From Bacteroidota bacterium (GTDB lineage: Bacteria; Bacteroidota; Bacteroidia; Flavobacteriales_D; Sanyastnellaceae): DNA of 64,000 nucleotides. The position numbers and the translations under genes were made by a program. The stretch is from positions 1 to 64,000 of the forward strand of contig JAQCFW010000001.1 of the NCBI GenBank assembly GCA_027619225.1, in the 5' to 3' direction. The notes below the pieces were generated by a model. It ran no database searches. It was given only the letters and a program-made list of their open reading frames with translations, and was not told the DNA's origin. Shown in pieces: positions 36,401 through 43,679 of this stretch (position 1 is the stretch's first letter; every line of letters starts with the position of its first letter).

Positions 36401-37445
36401 CCATACATCCACCTACACCGACAGTCACCGTTCCTACCATACCTAGAGCGGCATGCGAACCTACTGAACAATCATAAGAATAAACGCCTGGGATTGTGAA
36501 CGTGTGAGAACCAACACATACACCTGCAGCATCTCCTGATACACTCGCAAAGCCGAAAGACTCTGGATTCCCAAAAGAAAGTCCAGTTTGTGTGTCAATA
36601 TCTCCGTTTGCATTGTGTGATCCACCATTGTTTACCCAAAACACAAGTGAACCTACAGCAACAGTTAAGTCAGCAGGTACGAATGCAAAACTAGAAGCTG
36701 TTACTTCTATACCATCAAGATTACATGCATTTGCGAATGCGCATGATCCATCATCAGATGTTGCAGCAGCATCATAATTAGAAGCATTAGGGTTCATACA
36801 ACCCGGAACAGCATCACCACAAGAACCGGTGAAAGTATGTACTCCTAAATCTGTCCAAGTATCAACTGGCAAGACAATCCACTCCGAAGACGCATCATCT
36901 GTTCCTGCAGATAAAGTCCAATCAGTATTTCCTTGAATTACTGTTGACTTTCGAACCAGTACATGATCCTGAGTTGCATTTGTAACTCCAGCAACAGCCC
37001 ATCCAGTACCTGGATCAGCATAGTCTAGGTCAGTTATATTTTGACCTATGACATCAAGAACAACAAAGTCAGTCTCTGTACCCTGAACAAGTGCGAAACC
37101 ATCATCCCCATTAGATAGGTAAGTATAATTTTGATTGGCCAAGGCGAGTATAGAAGGATCGGCTGATCCGTGAGATACAATGTAAAAACCTCCAGCTGGG
37201 ACTACAGCGCCCAAAGTAAAGGTGTTCCAGAATTCATGCACTCCTGGAGTAGTAGGCGCGTTACTCACGCTTGGAAAGGCGTATCCGTCTAGAGAAATGT
37301 CAGCACTAGTGGGATTAAAAATCTCTAGATATTTATTATTAGATGTACCCTCAGCATACTCAGAGAAGAATAGTCCACACTGAGCCTGTATGTTTGTCAT
37401 TGAAACAAGAGTAGCTGCAAAAAAGAAAAAAAGAATGCGTTTCAT
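33411..37445 (-). CDS. secreted multidomain protein: LTD, cupredoxin, OB-like domains, Cys repeats and dockerin-like end
   Basis: A 1344-residue exported protein (signal peptide about 1-21). Order of domains as I read them: lamin-tail-like domain (about 22-205), Cys-repeat 1 (215-235), cupredoxin domain (about 241-345) with likely copper ligands H277, C326, H331 and M336, repeat 2 (346-366), an OB-fold/DUF5689-like domain (about 371-552), repeat 3 (555-575), second LTD (about 580-770), repeat 4 (777-797), second OB-like domain (about 801-992), repeats 5-7 (996-1016, 1021-1041, 1045-1066), third LTD (about 1070-1255), repeats 8-9 (1261-1282, 1288-1308), and a dockerin-like calcium loop DLNGDGSITTGDLLIFLGAFG (1320-1340). 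The repeats follow GCxDPxAxNYxxxAxxDDGSC. No canonical T9SS sorting domain is evident, so its route is unclear. Function unknown; surface or extracellular binding is a reasonable guess. A terminator bounds its 3' end. Confidence 0.85.
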   Translation of the reverse strand: MKRILFFFFAATLVSMTNIQAQCGLFFSEYAEGTSNNKYLEIFNPTSADISLDGYAFPSVSNAPTTPGVHEFWNTFTLGAVVPAGGFYIVSHGSADPSILALANQNYTYLSNGDDGFALVQGTETDFVVLDVIGQNITDLDYADPGTGWAVAGVTNATQDHVLVRKSTVIQGNTDWTLSAGTDDASSEWIVLPVDTWTDLGVHTFTGSCGDAVPGCMNPNASNYDAAATSDDGSCAFANACNLDGIEVTASSFAFVPADLTVAVGSLVFWVNNGGSHNANGDIDTQTGLSFGNPESFGFASVSGDAAGVCVGSHTFTIPGVYSYDCSVGSHAALGMVGTVTVGVGGCMDAVAPNYNAAADFDDGSCLASPYTSIADIQIGQETALFEGVAVLTSGVVTGVYGGRATIQDGAGAYSGIWIDGSNVALQVGDAVDVSGTVAENFGLTQLNSPSVTILSQGNALPASEVLSTLAVSAEQWEGVLVQTSGVVESDVLGNNEWSVNDASGAVVLDDAGFNAIAAGLTTVGASVQVTGAVDFSYGAFKIQPRDVNDVLLYGCTSDAADNYDAAASVDDGSCVFSGTSCTLFVSEIAEGSSNNKYIELYNPTSSTIFLDQYTMANCSNGCDTPTAVYLTDQFDYWTLTFPAGATVAPNSTYIIAHPSADPLILAVADMTYLYLSNGDDTYALAEIVGADTVLVDLIGDIGPDPGSGFTVSGILNATQNGTLVRKSDVNAGNAGMWLASAGTNEFDGEWIVNLIDDWSNLDSHVFTSGCAVNTGGCTDPGASNYDFAATTDDGSCVYIPNLTIQEIQNGLVTGQVVTGGIVTAVYAASSSLGGNASYVIQNGTGPYSAIWCLGTGVVAGDLVDIAGTVSEVYGLRQIVGAVSTVVSSGNALPAAELLATGSINDEQWESVLTQVLAPVSNANAGYGDWLLDDGSGNAMVANLGYNAVSDSVLVDLVMTPVVELGVTYRVTAPNFYSYGSWKLVPTLATDVVRLGCMDVAFVNFDPLAAEDDGSCSNVPGCTDPAADNYNPAAVIDDGTCMVTGCFDALALNYNVNATVVDNTLCYYTLPSILINEIHYNSSIAQGEDFDWEFCELYNAGDLAADLSGYHFFNSASGSPQLGLIFPAGTSIAAGEFVIVTVAGGGGTLNYSGNGYQVFEMDLGNFSNGGEAVSLQDAWGNVVDDVTYASSGLWPGVGFSILGSTLIGNPNGGGSSLEYIPEILVTYVAGTISADNAFGNNWQASWVDGGTPGAANSSAFGCNDATACNYNATAYLADNSSCTYDCYGCTYPDAENFTNGATLDDGTCTFAPSANDCPADLNGDGSITTGDLLIFLGAFGGICE

Positions 37446-37567
37446 AGTATAATTGATTGTTTTTATAGGTATGCAATTTAACTCAAACGCGGTGATTATT
37501 GTTACATATATCTAAAAAATAAAGTGTTAATATGCATAAACAGCCATTTCGTCAGGCGTTTATAGCC

Positions 37568-38155
37568 CTAGAGAAGTTTAAAACTCATTCTATGAATAGG
37601 TGTTGGTCCTAATTTATAAATTGCCAATCGATGCGCTTTAGTGGGGTATCCGAAATTTGAATTCCAACTATAGCCAGGCCATTTTTCACCTTGCTTAAGC
37701 ATGAAATCATCTCTGTGTGTCTTGGCTAGTATACTCGCCGCAGCGATGGAAGAGAACTTGGCATCACCTTTCACAATGCAAGTATGAGGAGGCATTGAAT
37801 CGGATGTTACAAATCTATTGCCATCAATTAAAAGATGCTCTGGTTTGGTCAACAGTTGGTCGACAGATTGCCTCATCGCTAAAAAAGAAGCCTGAAGAAT
37901 GTTTATCTCATCAATCTTATCGTGTGGCACAAAAGACACAGCCCAAGAAATTGATTGTTCCTCAATTTTAACTCTTAGTTCATTTCGCTTTTTAGCGGTT
38001 AACTGTTTACTGTCATTTAAATCTAACTCTTCAGCTACAGCCTTATCTAAAATTACAGCAGCCGCAACAACCGGCCCCGCTAAACACCCTCGCCCCGCCT
38101 CATCACACCCTGCCTCAATACGGTTGGACTCTAAAAAAGGTCTAAGCTTAATCAT
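37568..38155 (-). CDS. rnhB: ribonuclease HII
   Basis: A 195-residue endonuclease that cuts RNA in RNA-DNA hybrids, including single embedded ribonucleotides. The catalytic DEAGRG motif is at residues 18-23 within GCDEAGRGCLAGPV; the second acidic site is in HLLIDGNRF, and the conserved GDAKFSSIAAASILAKTHRD follows. Length is standard for RnhB. The ATG overlaps the stop of the upstream glycosyltransferase gene by four bases. Confidence 0.97.
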   Translation of the reverse strand: MIKLRPFLESNRIEAGCDEAGRGCLAGPVVAAAVILDKAVAEELDLNDSKQLTAKKRNELRVKIEEQSISWAVSFVPHDKIDEINILQASFLAMRQSVDQLLTKPEHLLIDGNRFVTSDSMPPHTCIVKGDAKFSSIAAASILAKTHRDDFMLKQGEKWPGYSWNSNFGYPTKAHRLAIYKLGPTPIHRMSFKLL

Positions 38156-39258
38156 GAGCTCAGAAGTTCAGAAATTATACTAGAAAACTTCTCAGCACTT
38201 TTATCCCAGCTAAAATCTCCTGCCCTTCGAATGCCTGCATTTGATTTTTCTTTACACCAAACCGCATCATTTTCTAAATCCAACAAAGCTTGTGCAGCTC
38301 CTTCAAAATCTTTGGGATCAACCAATGCAGCGGCAGCTCCTCCGCACACTTCAGGAAGAGAAGATGTGTCGCTTGCAACTACAGGGACACCACAAGCCAT
38401 TGCCTCTACAACTGGGACACCGAAACCTTCAAAAAACGGCAGATATAAAAGTGCATTGGCTCCCGCAATTGCAGATACCAAGACTTTATCTTCCAACCTT
38501 CCTACCCAATGAACACCTTCTGTAACCTTATGTTCATCCCTCCACATTGCAGTACCTACAATTACCAAATCTGACTTCCCCCCTCGTTTTCTATACTCTC
38601 TATGAGTATCTAACATCCCACGAATGTTTTTTCTTGGGTGGATCGATCCGACAAAAACGTGATAGCTGTTGCCCTTCGCAAACTCATTTTTAGAATTCAA
38701 TTTTTCTGAATCTGAAATCGGGGAGAACTTACTGTCAGGTGCATTGGGAATGATAGAGATTTCAGATTTATTGATGTTGTATTTCTCAGCTATGTCAATT
38801 CTACTGAAATTTGAAACTGTACATAGTTTTGTAGATTTCCTAGCGTAAACAGGAAATCTTGCTCTGAAATGATTCGAGAATCTTGGGGGGAGCCACTCAG
38901 GATGATGCTCGAAATTGATGTCGTGAATAACATTTAACTGTGGAACATTCGTCCTTCTCGATATGTAACCATCTGTTGAGATAAAAAGATCTGCTTTCCA
39001 AAATCTCAACTTCCACGTTATCGAGTAATCAAACCACAAATCAAATAACCATGGTCTTCTGGCCGGAGGCATTAAACAAATGTTTTTACAATTCGACCCA
39101 TAATCGATTTCCACAGGGGGTGTTCTATCAAAAATCAATAAAAAATCATCTTGAGGCCGTGAGGCAATAAATCTCTTATAGCACTGGTGAGTAAACAGCC
39201 CTGTCCCTTCAAGCTTTCCTGGAATAAGTAAACGAGCATTTAAAGCAATTCGCGCCAT
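38152..39258 (-). CDS. glycosyltransferase family 4 (GT-B fold)
   Basis: A 368-residue glycosyltransferase. The donor-binding C-terminal half has VFVGSIHPRKNIRGM, HWVGRLEDKVLVSAIAGA, and the typical E-x7-E region in LYLPFFEGFGVPVVEAMACGVPVVASD. The N-terminal half has the Rossmann acceptor side (MARIALNARLLIPGKLEGTG). GT4 retaining enzymes transfer sugars from nucleotide donors in capsule, O-antigen or glycan synthesis. The nearby plus-strand Wzz-like and O-antigen-ligase-like genes support a surface polysaccharide role. Coupled to rnhB by stop-start overlap, which is probably incidental. Confidence 0.9.
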   Translation of the reverse strand: MARIALNARLLIPGKLEGTGLFTHQCYKRFIASRPQDDFLLIFDRTPPVEIDYGSNCKNICLMPPARRPWLFDLWFDYSITWKLRFWKADLFISTDGYISRRTNVPQLNVIHDINFEHHPEWLPPRFSNHFRARFPVYARKSTKLCTVSNFSRIDIAEKYNINKSEISIIPNAPDSKFSPISDSEKLNSKNEFAKGNSYHVFVGSIHPRKNIRGMLDTHREYRKRGGKSDLVIVGTAMWRDEHKVTEGVHWVGRLEDKVLVSAIAGANALLYLPFFEGFGVPVVEAMACGVPVVASDTSSLPEVCGGAAAALVDPKDFEGAAQALLDLENDAVWCKEKSNAGIRRAGDFSWDKSAEKFSSIISELLSS

Positions 39259-39373
39259 CTTGCTAAGTTAAAGAACATCCATTGAGCTTAAATCTGTTTG
39301 TTGCTTTAAAATCATACTTATTTGTGCTTTAAATACATGAACTATCTTGCATGATTACGCATAACTTTGCCAA

Positions 39374-40396
39374 ATGATTCAAAAAGACGAAAATAGAGAT
39401 TCAGCTAAATTAGACTCATCTCACCTGTTGTTATTTGTGTTTAGCAAACTGCGTATATTCATGATCGTAGGGGTTATTACATTCATAATATCCGCAGGTG
39501 TTTCACTCGTTATAGAGGAGAAATTTGAATCCACTGTGATTATGTTCGCAACGACTCAAAGCTCCATTGGTGAAGCATTCTTCGAAGAAAGTAAACAGGG
39601 TGATTTACTTGCTTATGGAGAGACTGAAGATGCTGAAAGGCTGTTGCAATTGCTCAATAGTAATAAAGTGAGATCTCAGATCATAACCAACCACAACTTG
39701 GACAAGCACTATGACATAGATCTTAAAGAGGTGGGATCTAGAACCCTTCTTCAGGAAGAATACAACAGTAACGTGGGGGCTGATTTAACAAGGTTTGGTT
39801 CAATCAGAATACATGTTTTAGATAAAGACCCAATTGTCGCAAGAGATATCGCAAATGATTTGGTTTTCCTAGTCGATAGCCTTGCGAATGCCTTGCGAAA
39901 TGACAGAGCTAAGAATGCTCTTCAACTCGCTAAAACATCCTACAACCAAGCAATTCAAGAGATTGAGGACGCTGAAAATGAATTGAGTGAACTTCATTCT
40001 CATGGGATTTATGACTTTGAAGCTCAAGTAGAGGGGTTAACTGCTGAATATGGAAGAGCTGTCGCTGAAAACAATATGAGAGGAGCTGTAATTTTAAAAG
40101 AGGATTTAGAACGAATCTCTAAACTTGCAAATAAATACAATAAGCAAACAAACTTCCTTGAGCCAGCTTATGAGCAACTTGCCACATTAAAGAAGAGATT
40201 TGACTTGATGAAGGTCGATGCTTCTACACAGTTGCCATCAAGCCTTGTGGTTGACTTTGCTGAAGCAGCTGATAAGAAATCTTATCCTGTAAGGTGGCTC
40301 ATCGTTGTTGTAAGTGTCCTTTCAACTCTTGCCATGACTTTAATCTTGTTATTGATAGTCGACAGTCTTAAAGTAAGTGAAACTCGAAGTAAGTGA
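39374..40396 (+). CDS. Wzz/chain-length-determinant-like polysaccharide protein
   Basis: A 340-residue inner-membrane protein with two transmembrane segments (about 26-47 and 306-329) flanking a periplasmic coiled-coil domain of about 250 residues (EIEDAENELSELHSHG, LTAEYGRAVAENN). This is the layout of Wzz polysaccharide co-polymerases that set chain length. There is no C-terminal tyrosine kinase domain, so it is of the kinase-less (Wzz rather than Wzc) kind. The stop overlaps the GTG start of the next gene (GTGA), showing translational coupling to the O-antigen-ligase-like protein. The divergent glycosyltransferase gene fits the same pathway. Confidence 0.78.
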   Translation: MIQKDENRDSAKLDSSHLLLFVFSKLRIFMIVGVITFIISAGVSLVIEEKFESTVIMFATTQSSIGEAFFEESKQGDLLAYGETEDAERLLQLLNSNKVRSQIITNHNLDKHYDIDLKEVGSRTLLQEEYNSNVGADLTRFGSIRIHVLDKDPIVARDIANDLVFLVDSLANALRNDRAKNALQLAKTSYNQAIQEIEDAENELSELHSHGIYDFEAQVEGLTAEYGRAVAENNMRGAVILKEDLERISKLANKYNKQTNFLEPAYEQLATLKKRFDLMKVDASTQLPSSLVVDFAEAADKKSYPVRWLIVVVSVLSTLAMTLILLLIVDSLKVSETRSK

Positions 40397-41835
40397 AGTC
40401 GTGGCTGACAGATAAAACTGTTCTTTTAGGAACACTTCTTTTTTCCATTCTTTTAGGAGTATGTGCATACAATGAATTTTTGTTGATTGCTATTTTACCT
40501 CTTGTGATTTTACTTGCATGGTGGAGTGTTAAAAGGCTTGATTTATATATTGGGTTTATTTTATTAGCTGTTCCTTTCAGCATTAACCTCCAAGAATTGG
40601 AGGTAACATCTGTGGGGCTTTATATGCCAACCGAACCTTTGCTTTTCGGGGCGTTAATCATATTTTTATTTCGATTTTTAAGAGGCTGGCCAGTAGACAA
40701 GAGACTTTTTTCACACCCCATTTCCATCACAATTGGCTGTATGATGGTCTGGATGGCTATCACAACAGTAACAAGTTATGATCCACTCGTTTCACTGAAA
40801 TTCATGACGTCTCGGGCTTGGTTTATTGTTAGCTTCTTTTTCTTCTTAGGGCATATAATGCTCCACAAGCCAGAGTTTAGAGAGCGCATGGTCATGCTGC
40901 TATTATTTCCTTTATGTATTGTTGTCGTGTATACTGTAATTCGACATGCAGGTTATGACTTCAGTAAACACGCTGGCCATTGGATGATGAAACCGTTCTT
41001 TAAAGACCATACTTCATATGGAGCGGTCTTAGCGATGATGTTGCCCCCAGCAATCGCACTCTTATCAAAAAAAGACAGACCTACTTTGTCAAGGTTGCTG
41101 ATAGCAATTGCAACAGGAATAATCGCAATAGGCTTAATCCTCTCGTTCACAAGAGCAGCATGGGTTTCTCTTGCAGGTGTCGGTGTTCTTTTTATCGCCA
41201 TGAGAGTAGGAATTAAGCTTAAAACTCTAGTTTCAATAGGTGCTTTAGCGTTGGTGGTGGTCTTCGTTAATTTCGACACCTTAATGATAGATCTTCAGAG
41301 AAATAAGCAAGATTCATCAGACAACTTGACTCAACATGTGAAATCAATTTCAAATATTTCTAGTGACGACTCCAATTTAGAGAGGCTCAACCGATGGAGC
41401 TGCGCTGTCTCTCTTTTTCAAGAAAGACCTATCACAGGTTGGGGACCTGGTACATATCAGTTTGTGTACGCACCATTTCAAAAGTCAGAATTAAAAACCA
41501 TTATTAGTACAAATAATGCTGACGGGGGCAATGCGCACAGTGAATACCTAGGGCCTCTTGCGGAACAAGGTGTTGTGGGCGCTTTGTTAGTCTTAGTGTT
41601 AATTTGGTGGGCATCAATTGTCGGATTTCGTTTGTGGAATAACCTTGAAAACAAGGATGAACGAAATTTAGCGGTATCGATATATCTAGGTCTAATGACC
41701 TACTTCATTCATGGAGTATTAAACAATTACTTAGACACTGATAAAGCTAGCGCTCCATTTTGGGGGTTCTTAGCGCTTTTAGTGGTTCTAGATATTGAAA
41801 GTCGAGGTAAAGTTTTACCTAAAGCGACAGCTTAA
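40393..41835 (+). CDS. O-antigen ligase/polymerase-like membrane protein
   Basis: A 480-residue integral membrane protein with about eleven or twelve hydrophobic segments and a large periplasmic loop. The Wzy/WaaL-type signature is visible in the loop: RPITGWGPGTYQFVYAPF and DGGNAHSEYLGPLAEQGVVGALLVL, including the His of HSEYL. Such proteins polymerise or ligate undecaprenyl-linked glycan to lipid A-core. It uses a GTG start that overlaps the TGA of the Wzz-like gene. The 3' end overlaps that of the convergent SpoIIE phosphatase gene by 21 bp. Substrate specificity cannot be told. Confidence 0.88.
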   Translation: MKSWLTDKTVLLGTLLFSILLGVCAYNEFLLIAILPLVILLAWWSVKRLDLYIGFILLAVPFSINLQELEVTSVGLYMPTEPLLFGALIIFLFRFLRGWPVDKRLFSHPISITIGCMMVWMAITTVTSYDPLVSLKFMTSRAWFIVSFFFFLGHIMLHKPEFRERMVMLLLFPLCIVVVYTVIRHAGYDFSKHAGHWMMKPFFKDHTSYGAVLAMMLPPAIALLSKKDRPTLSRLLIAIATGIIAIGLILSFTRAAWVSLAGVGVLFIAMRVGIKLKTLVSIGALALVVVFVNFDTLMIDLQRNKQDSSDNLTQHVKSISNISSDDSNLERLNRWSCAVSLFQERPITGWGPGTYQFVYAPFQKSELKTIISTNNADGGNAHSEYLGPLAEQGVVGALLVLVLIWWASIVGFRLWNNLENKDERNLAVSIYLGLMTYFIHGVLNNYLDTDKASAPFWGFLALLVVLDIESRGKVLPKATA

Positions 41836-43062
41836 AAGCGCTGTATCGTCTAATGGGGGTGTTGAACCTCTAAAATCCTTCAGAGACTTAACCATTGTAG
41901 AGTGCATAGCATCAATTGTCAACCCTTCACCTTGCCTTACTATTTCCTCTAATCTTGTCATTCCAAACTCTTCACTTTTTTCATTCTCTTGCTCCACTAA
42001 ACCGTCTGTATAACAGATTAAGGTGCTCCCTGAAAGAACTTCCACATTACCTGAAACAATCGTGGGTAATTCCTTAAACATCCCTAAACCCACTGCCCCG
42101 AGCTCTAATAACAAAGAATGGCCTTGTGCGTCAATCCACAATGGTGGATTGTGTCCACAGTTCACATATTCTAATGAATTGGATTTTTTATCATATACAG
42201 CAACGAAAAATGTAATAAATTTCTCACCCTGAGCGCTATCCATTACTCGTGTATTTAGCTCTTGTACTTTTTCTATTAATGGTTTTGAACCGCTGTTGAA
42301 AATCGCCCTCACATTTGCTTGGAAATTCGACATCAAAATAGCTGCACCTACCCCCTTTCCACTCACATCAGCCATACACATAACAACCTGATCGACTCCT
42401 GTTAAAAAGCAATCGTAATAATCTCCTCCTATTTGTTGATGCGGCTGATAATACCCTGAAACATCTATTTTACTATCCTTAGGCCAAACCTTAGGCAATA
42501 ACATTGCCTGCATTTCTCCAGCTAACTCAAGTTCTTTCCTCACCCCCGCTTGCCTTAGATTCTCTTCTACAAGCTCTCTGTTTCTCAAAGCCACCACTAA
42601 AATATTAGTAAGTGTTTGGATGAAGTTTAAGTGTTTAACCACCGGACTCATACCCGGCGCATCCTCTTCTTTATCACCTGCCAATACAAACGCTATTACT
42701 ACATCGTCTTTATATACTGGAATAACAATATCAAATGAGTGATTGTTTAAACCTTCTACTCCAGCTAATGATATCCCTCCTGAATTTAATTTATTAAAGA
42801 ATTCAATTGGCTGAGTTTCCGGCACTTCACTTGATACACCATTGGCAATAAGCAATCTCCAAAACGACCTCCCTAAATCTACCGAATAAATAACCAAGCG
42901 CCCAATCCCTAGATGGGTTTGCAGTGCTTTACTATAATGTTCTAAAAGCTCATCTTCAGATGACTTAGAATTAATGGCACGAGTTACATCAAGCAAAGCG
43001 CTAAGTTTAAACTCTCTCAGCTCAAGCTTTCCTCTCAATCTTTTTTCGCTAATATTCCCCAT
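41815..43062 (-). CDS. GAF-containing PP2C/SpoIIE family serine phosphatase
   Basis: A 415-residue cytoplasmic protein. The N-terminal half (about 20-175) reads as a GAF sensor domain, beginning with coiled-coil-like residues (LSALLDVTRAINSKSSEDELLEHYS). The C-terminal half (about 185-415) is an SpoIIE/PP2C domain with ELAGEMQAMLLPKVWP, YYQPHQQIGGDYYDCF, MCMADVSGKGVGAAILM (metal-binding Asp), VNCGHNPPLW and LICYTDGLVEQEN. Such proteins dephosphorylate anti-anti-sigma factors. No anti-sigma/antagonist gene is adjacent, so its partner is unknown. It lies upstream of efp in the minus-strand direction by 8 bp, and its 3' end overlaps the convergent ligase gene. Confidence 0.9.
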   Translation of the reverse strand: MGNISEKRLRGKLELREFKLSALLDVTRAINSKSSEDELLEHYSKALQTHLGIGRLVIYSVDLGRSFWRLLIANGVSSEVPETQPIEFFNKLNSGGISLAGVEGLNNHSFDIVIPVYKDDVVIAFVLAGDKEEDAPGMSPVVKHLNFIQTLTNILVVALRNRELVEENLRQAGVRKELELAGEMQAMLLPKVWPKDSKIDVSGYYQPHQQIGGDYYDCFLTGVDQVVMCMADVSGKGVGAAILMSNFQANVRAIFNSGSKPLIEKVQELNTRVMDSAQGEKFITFFVAVYDKKSNSLEYVNCGHNPPLWIDAQGHSLLLELGAVGLGMFKELPTIVSGNVEVLSGSTLICYTDGLVEQENEKSEEFGMTRLEEIVRQGEGLTIDAMHSTMVKSLKDFRGSTPPLDDTALLSCRFR

Positions 43063-43070
43063 ATTTAACC

Positions 43071-43637
43071 TTACTTTTTTACTCTCTCAGAATACTCTTT
43101 AGTCCGAGTGTCTACTTTAATAAAATCACCTGTATTAATAAACAATGGCACACGTACTTCAACTCCTGTATCTACTGTTGCAGGCTTTAATGAATTTGTA
43201 GCTGTATCACCCTTCACCCCGGGCTCGGTATAAGTAATCTCAACCTCAATATGATTGGGCAAATCGCAAGAAATAGCCCGTTCATTATCTGCATCAAATA
43301 ATATCTTGCAGAGAAGCCCATCAGTTAAAAACTCTGGCGCATTAATCAGGTGCTTTTCAATTGGAATTTGCTCGTATGTCTCATTATTCATAAAGTGATA
43401 CCCCATATCATCGTTGTAAAGAAACTGATACTCTCTCGTTTCGATCCTCACGGGGTCAATTTTCATACCCGCATTAAATGTGTGATCAACGACTTTCCCC
43501 GTCTCTATATTTTTAAGTTTGGTCCTTACAAAAGCAGCTCCCTTCCCAGGCTTTACGTGTAAAAACTCAATGATTTGCCACAAACCATGATTGTGATTCA
43601 AGCACATTCCATTTTTAATATCAGAAGTATTCGCCAT
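43071..43637 (-). CDS. efp: translation elongation factor P
   Basis: A 188-residue factor that relieves ribosome stalling at proline runs. I start at 43637 (MANTSDIKNGMCLNHNHGLW), the family-typical start; a frame from 43673 would add 12 residues. The three beta-barrel domains are recognisable. The loop that reaches the peptidyl-transferase centre reads HVKPGKGAAF, with Lys32 at the tip, the position that is modified in many bacteria. It precedes the phosphatase gene by 8 bp on the same strand. Confidence 0.97.
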   Translation of the reverse strand: MANTSDIKNGMCLNHNHGLWQIIEFLHVKPGKGAAFVRTKLKNIETGKVVDHTFNAGMKIDPVRIETREYQFLYNDDMGYHFMNNETYEQIPIEKHLINAPEFLTDGLLCKILFDADNERAISCDLPNHIEVEITYTEPGVKGDTATNSLKPATVDTGVEVRVPLFINTGDFIKVDTRTKEYSERVKK

Positions 43638-43679
43638 ATTTCCTTTAAATTCTAAGTTGTCTGCAAGATACATACTCCA

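Noticed and set aside
33411-37445. Possible CRISPR array or DNA tandem repeat
   Set aside because: The repetition is at protein level (nine Cys repeats and duplicated domains), with variable DNA sequence and uneven spacing, inside one long frame.
39362-39369. TAACTTTG as a -7 promoter element for the Wzz-like gene
   Set aside because: It ends five bases before the start codon, so transcription would begin at or inside the ATG, and no -33 element is seen.
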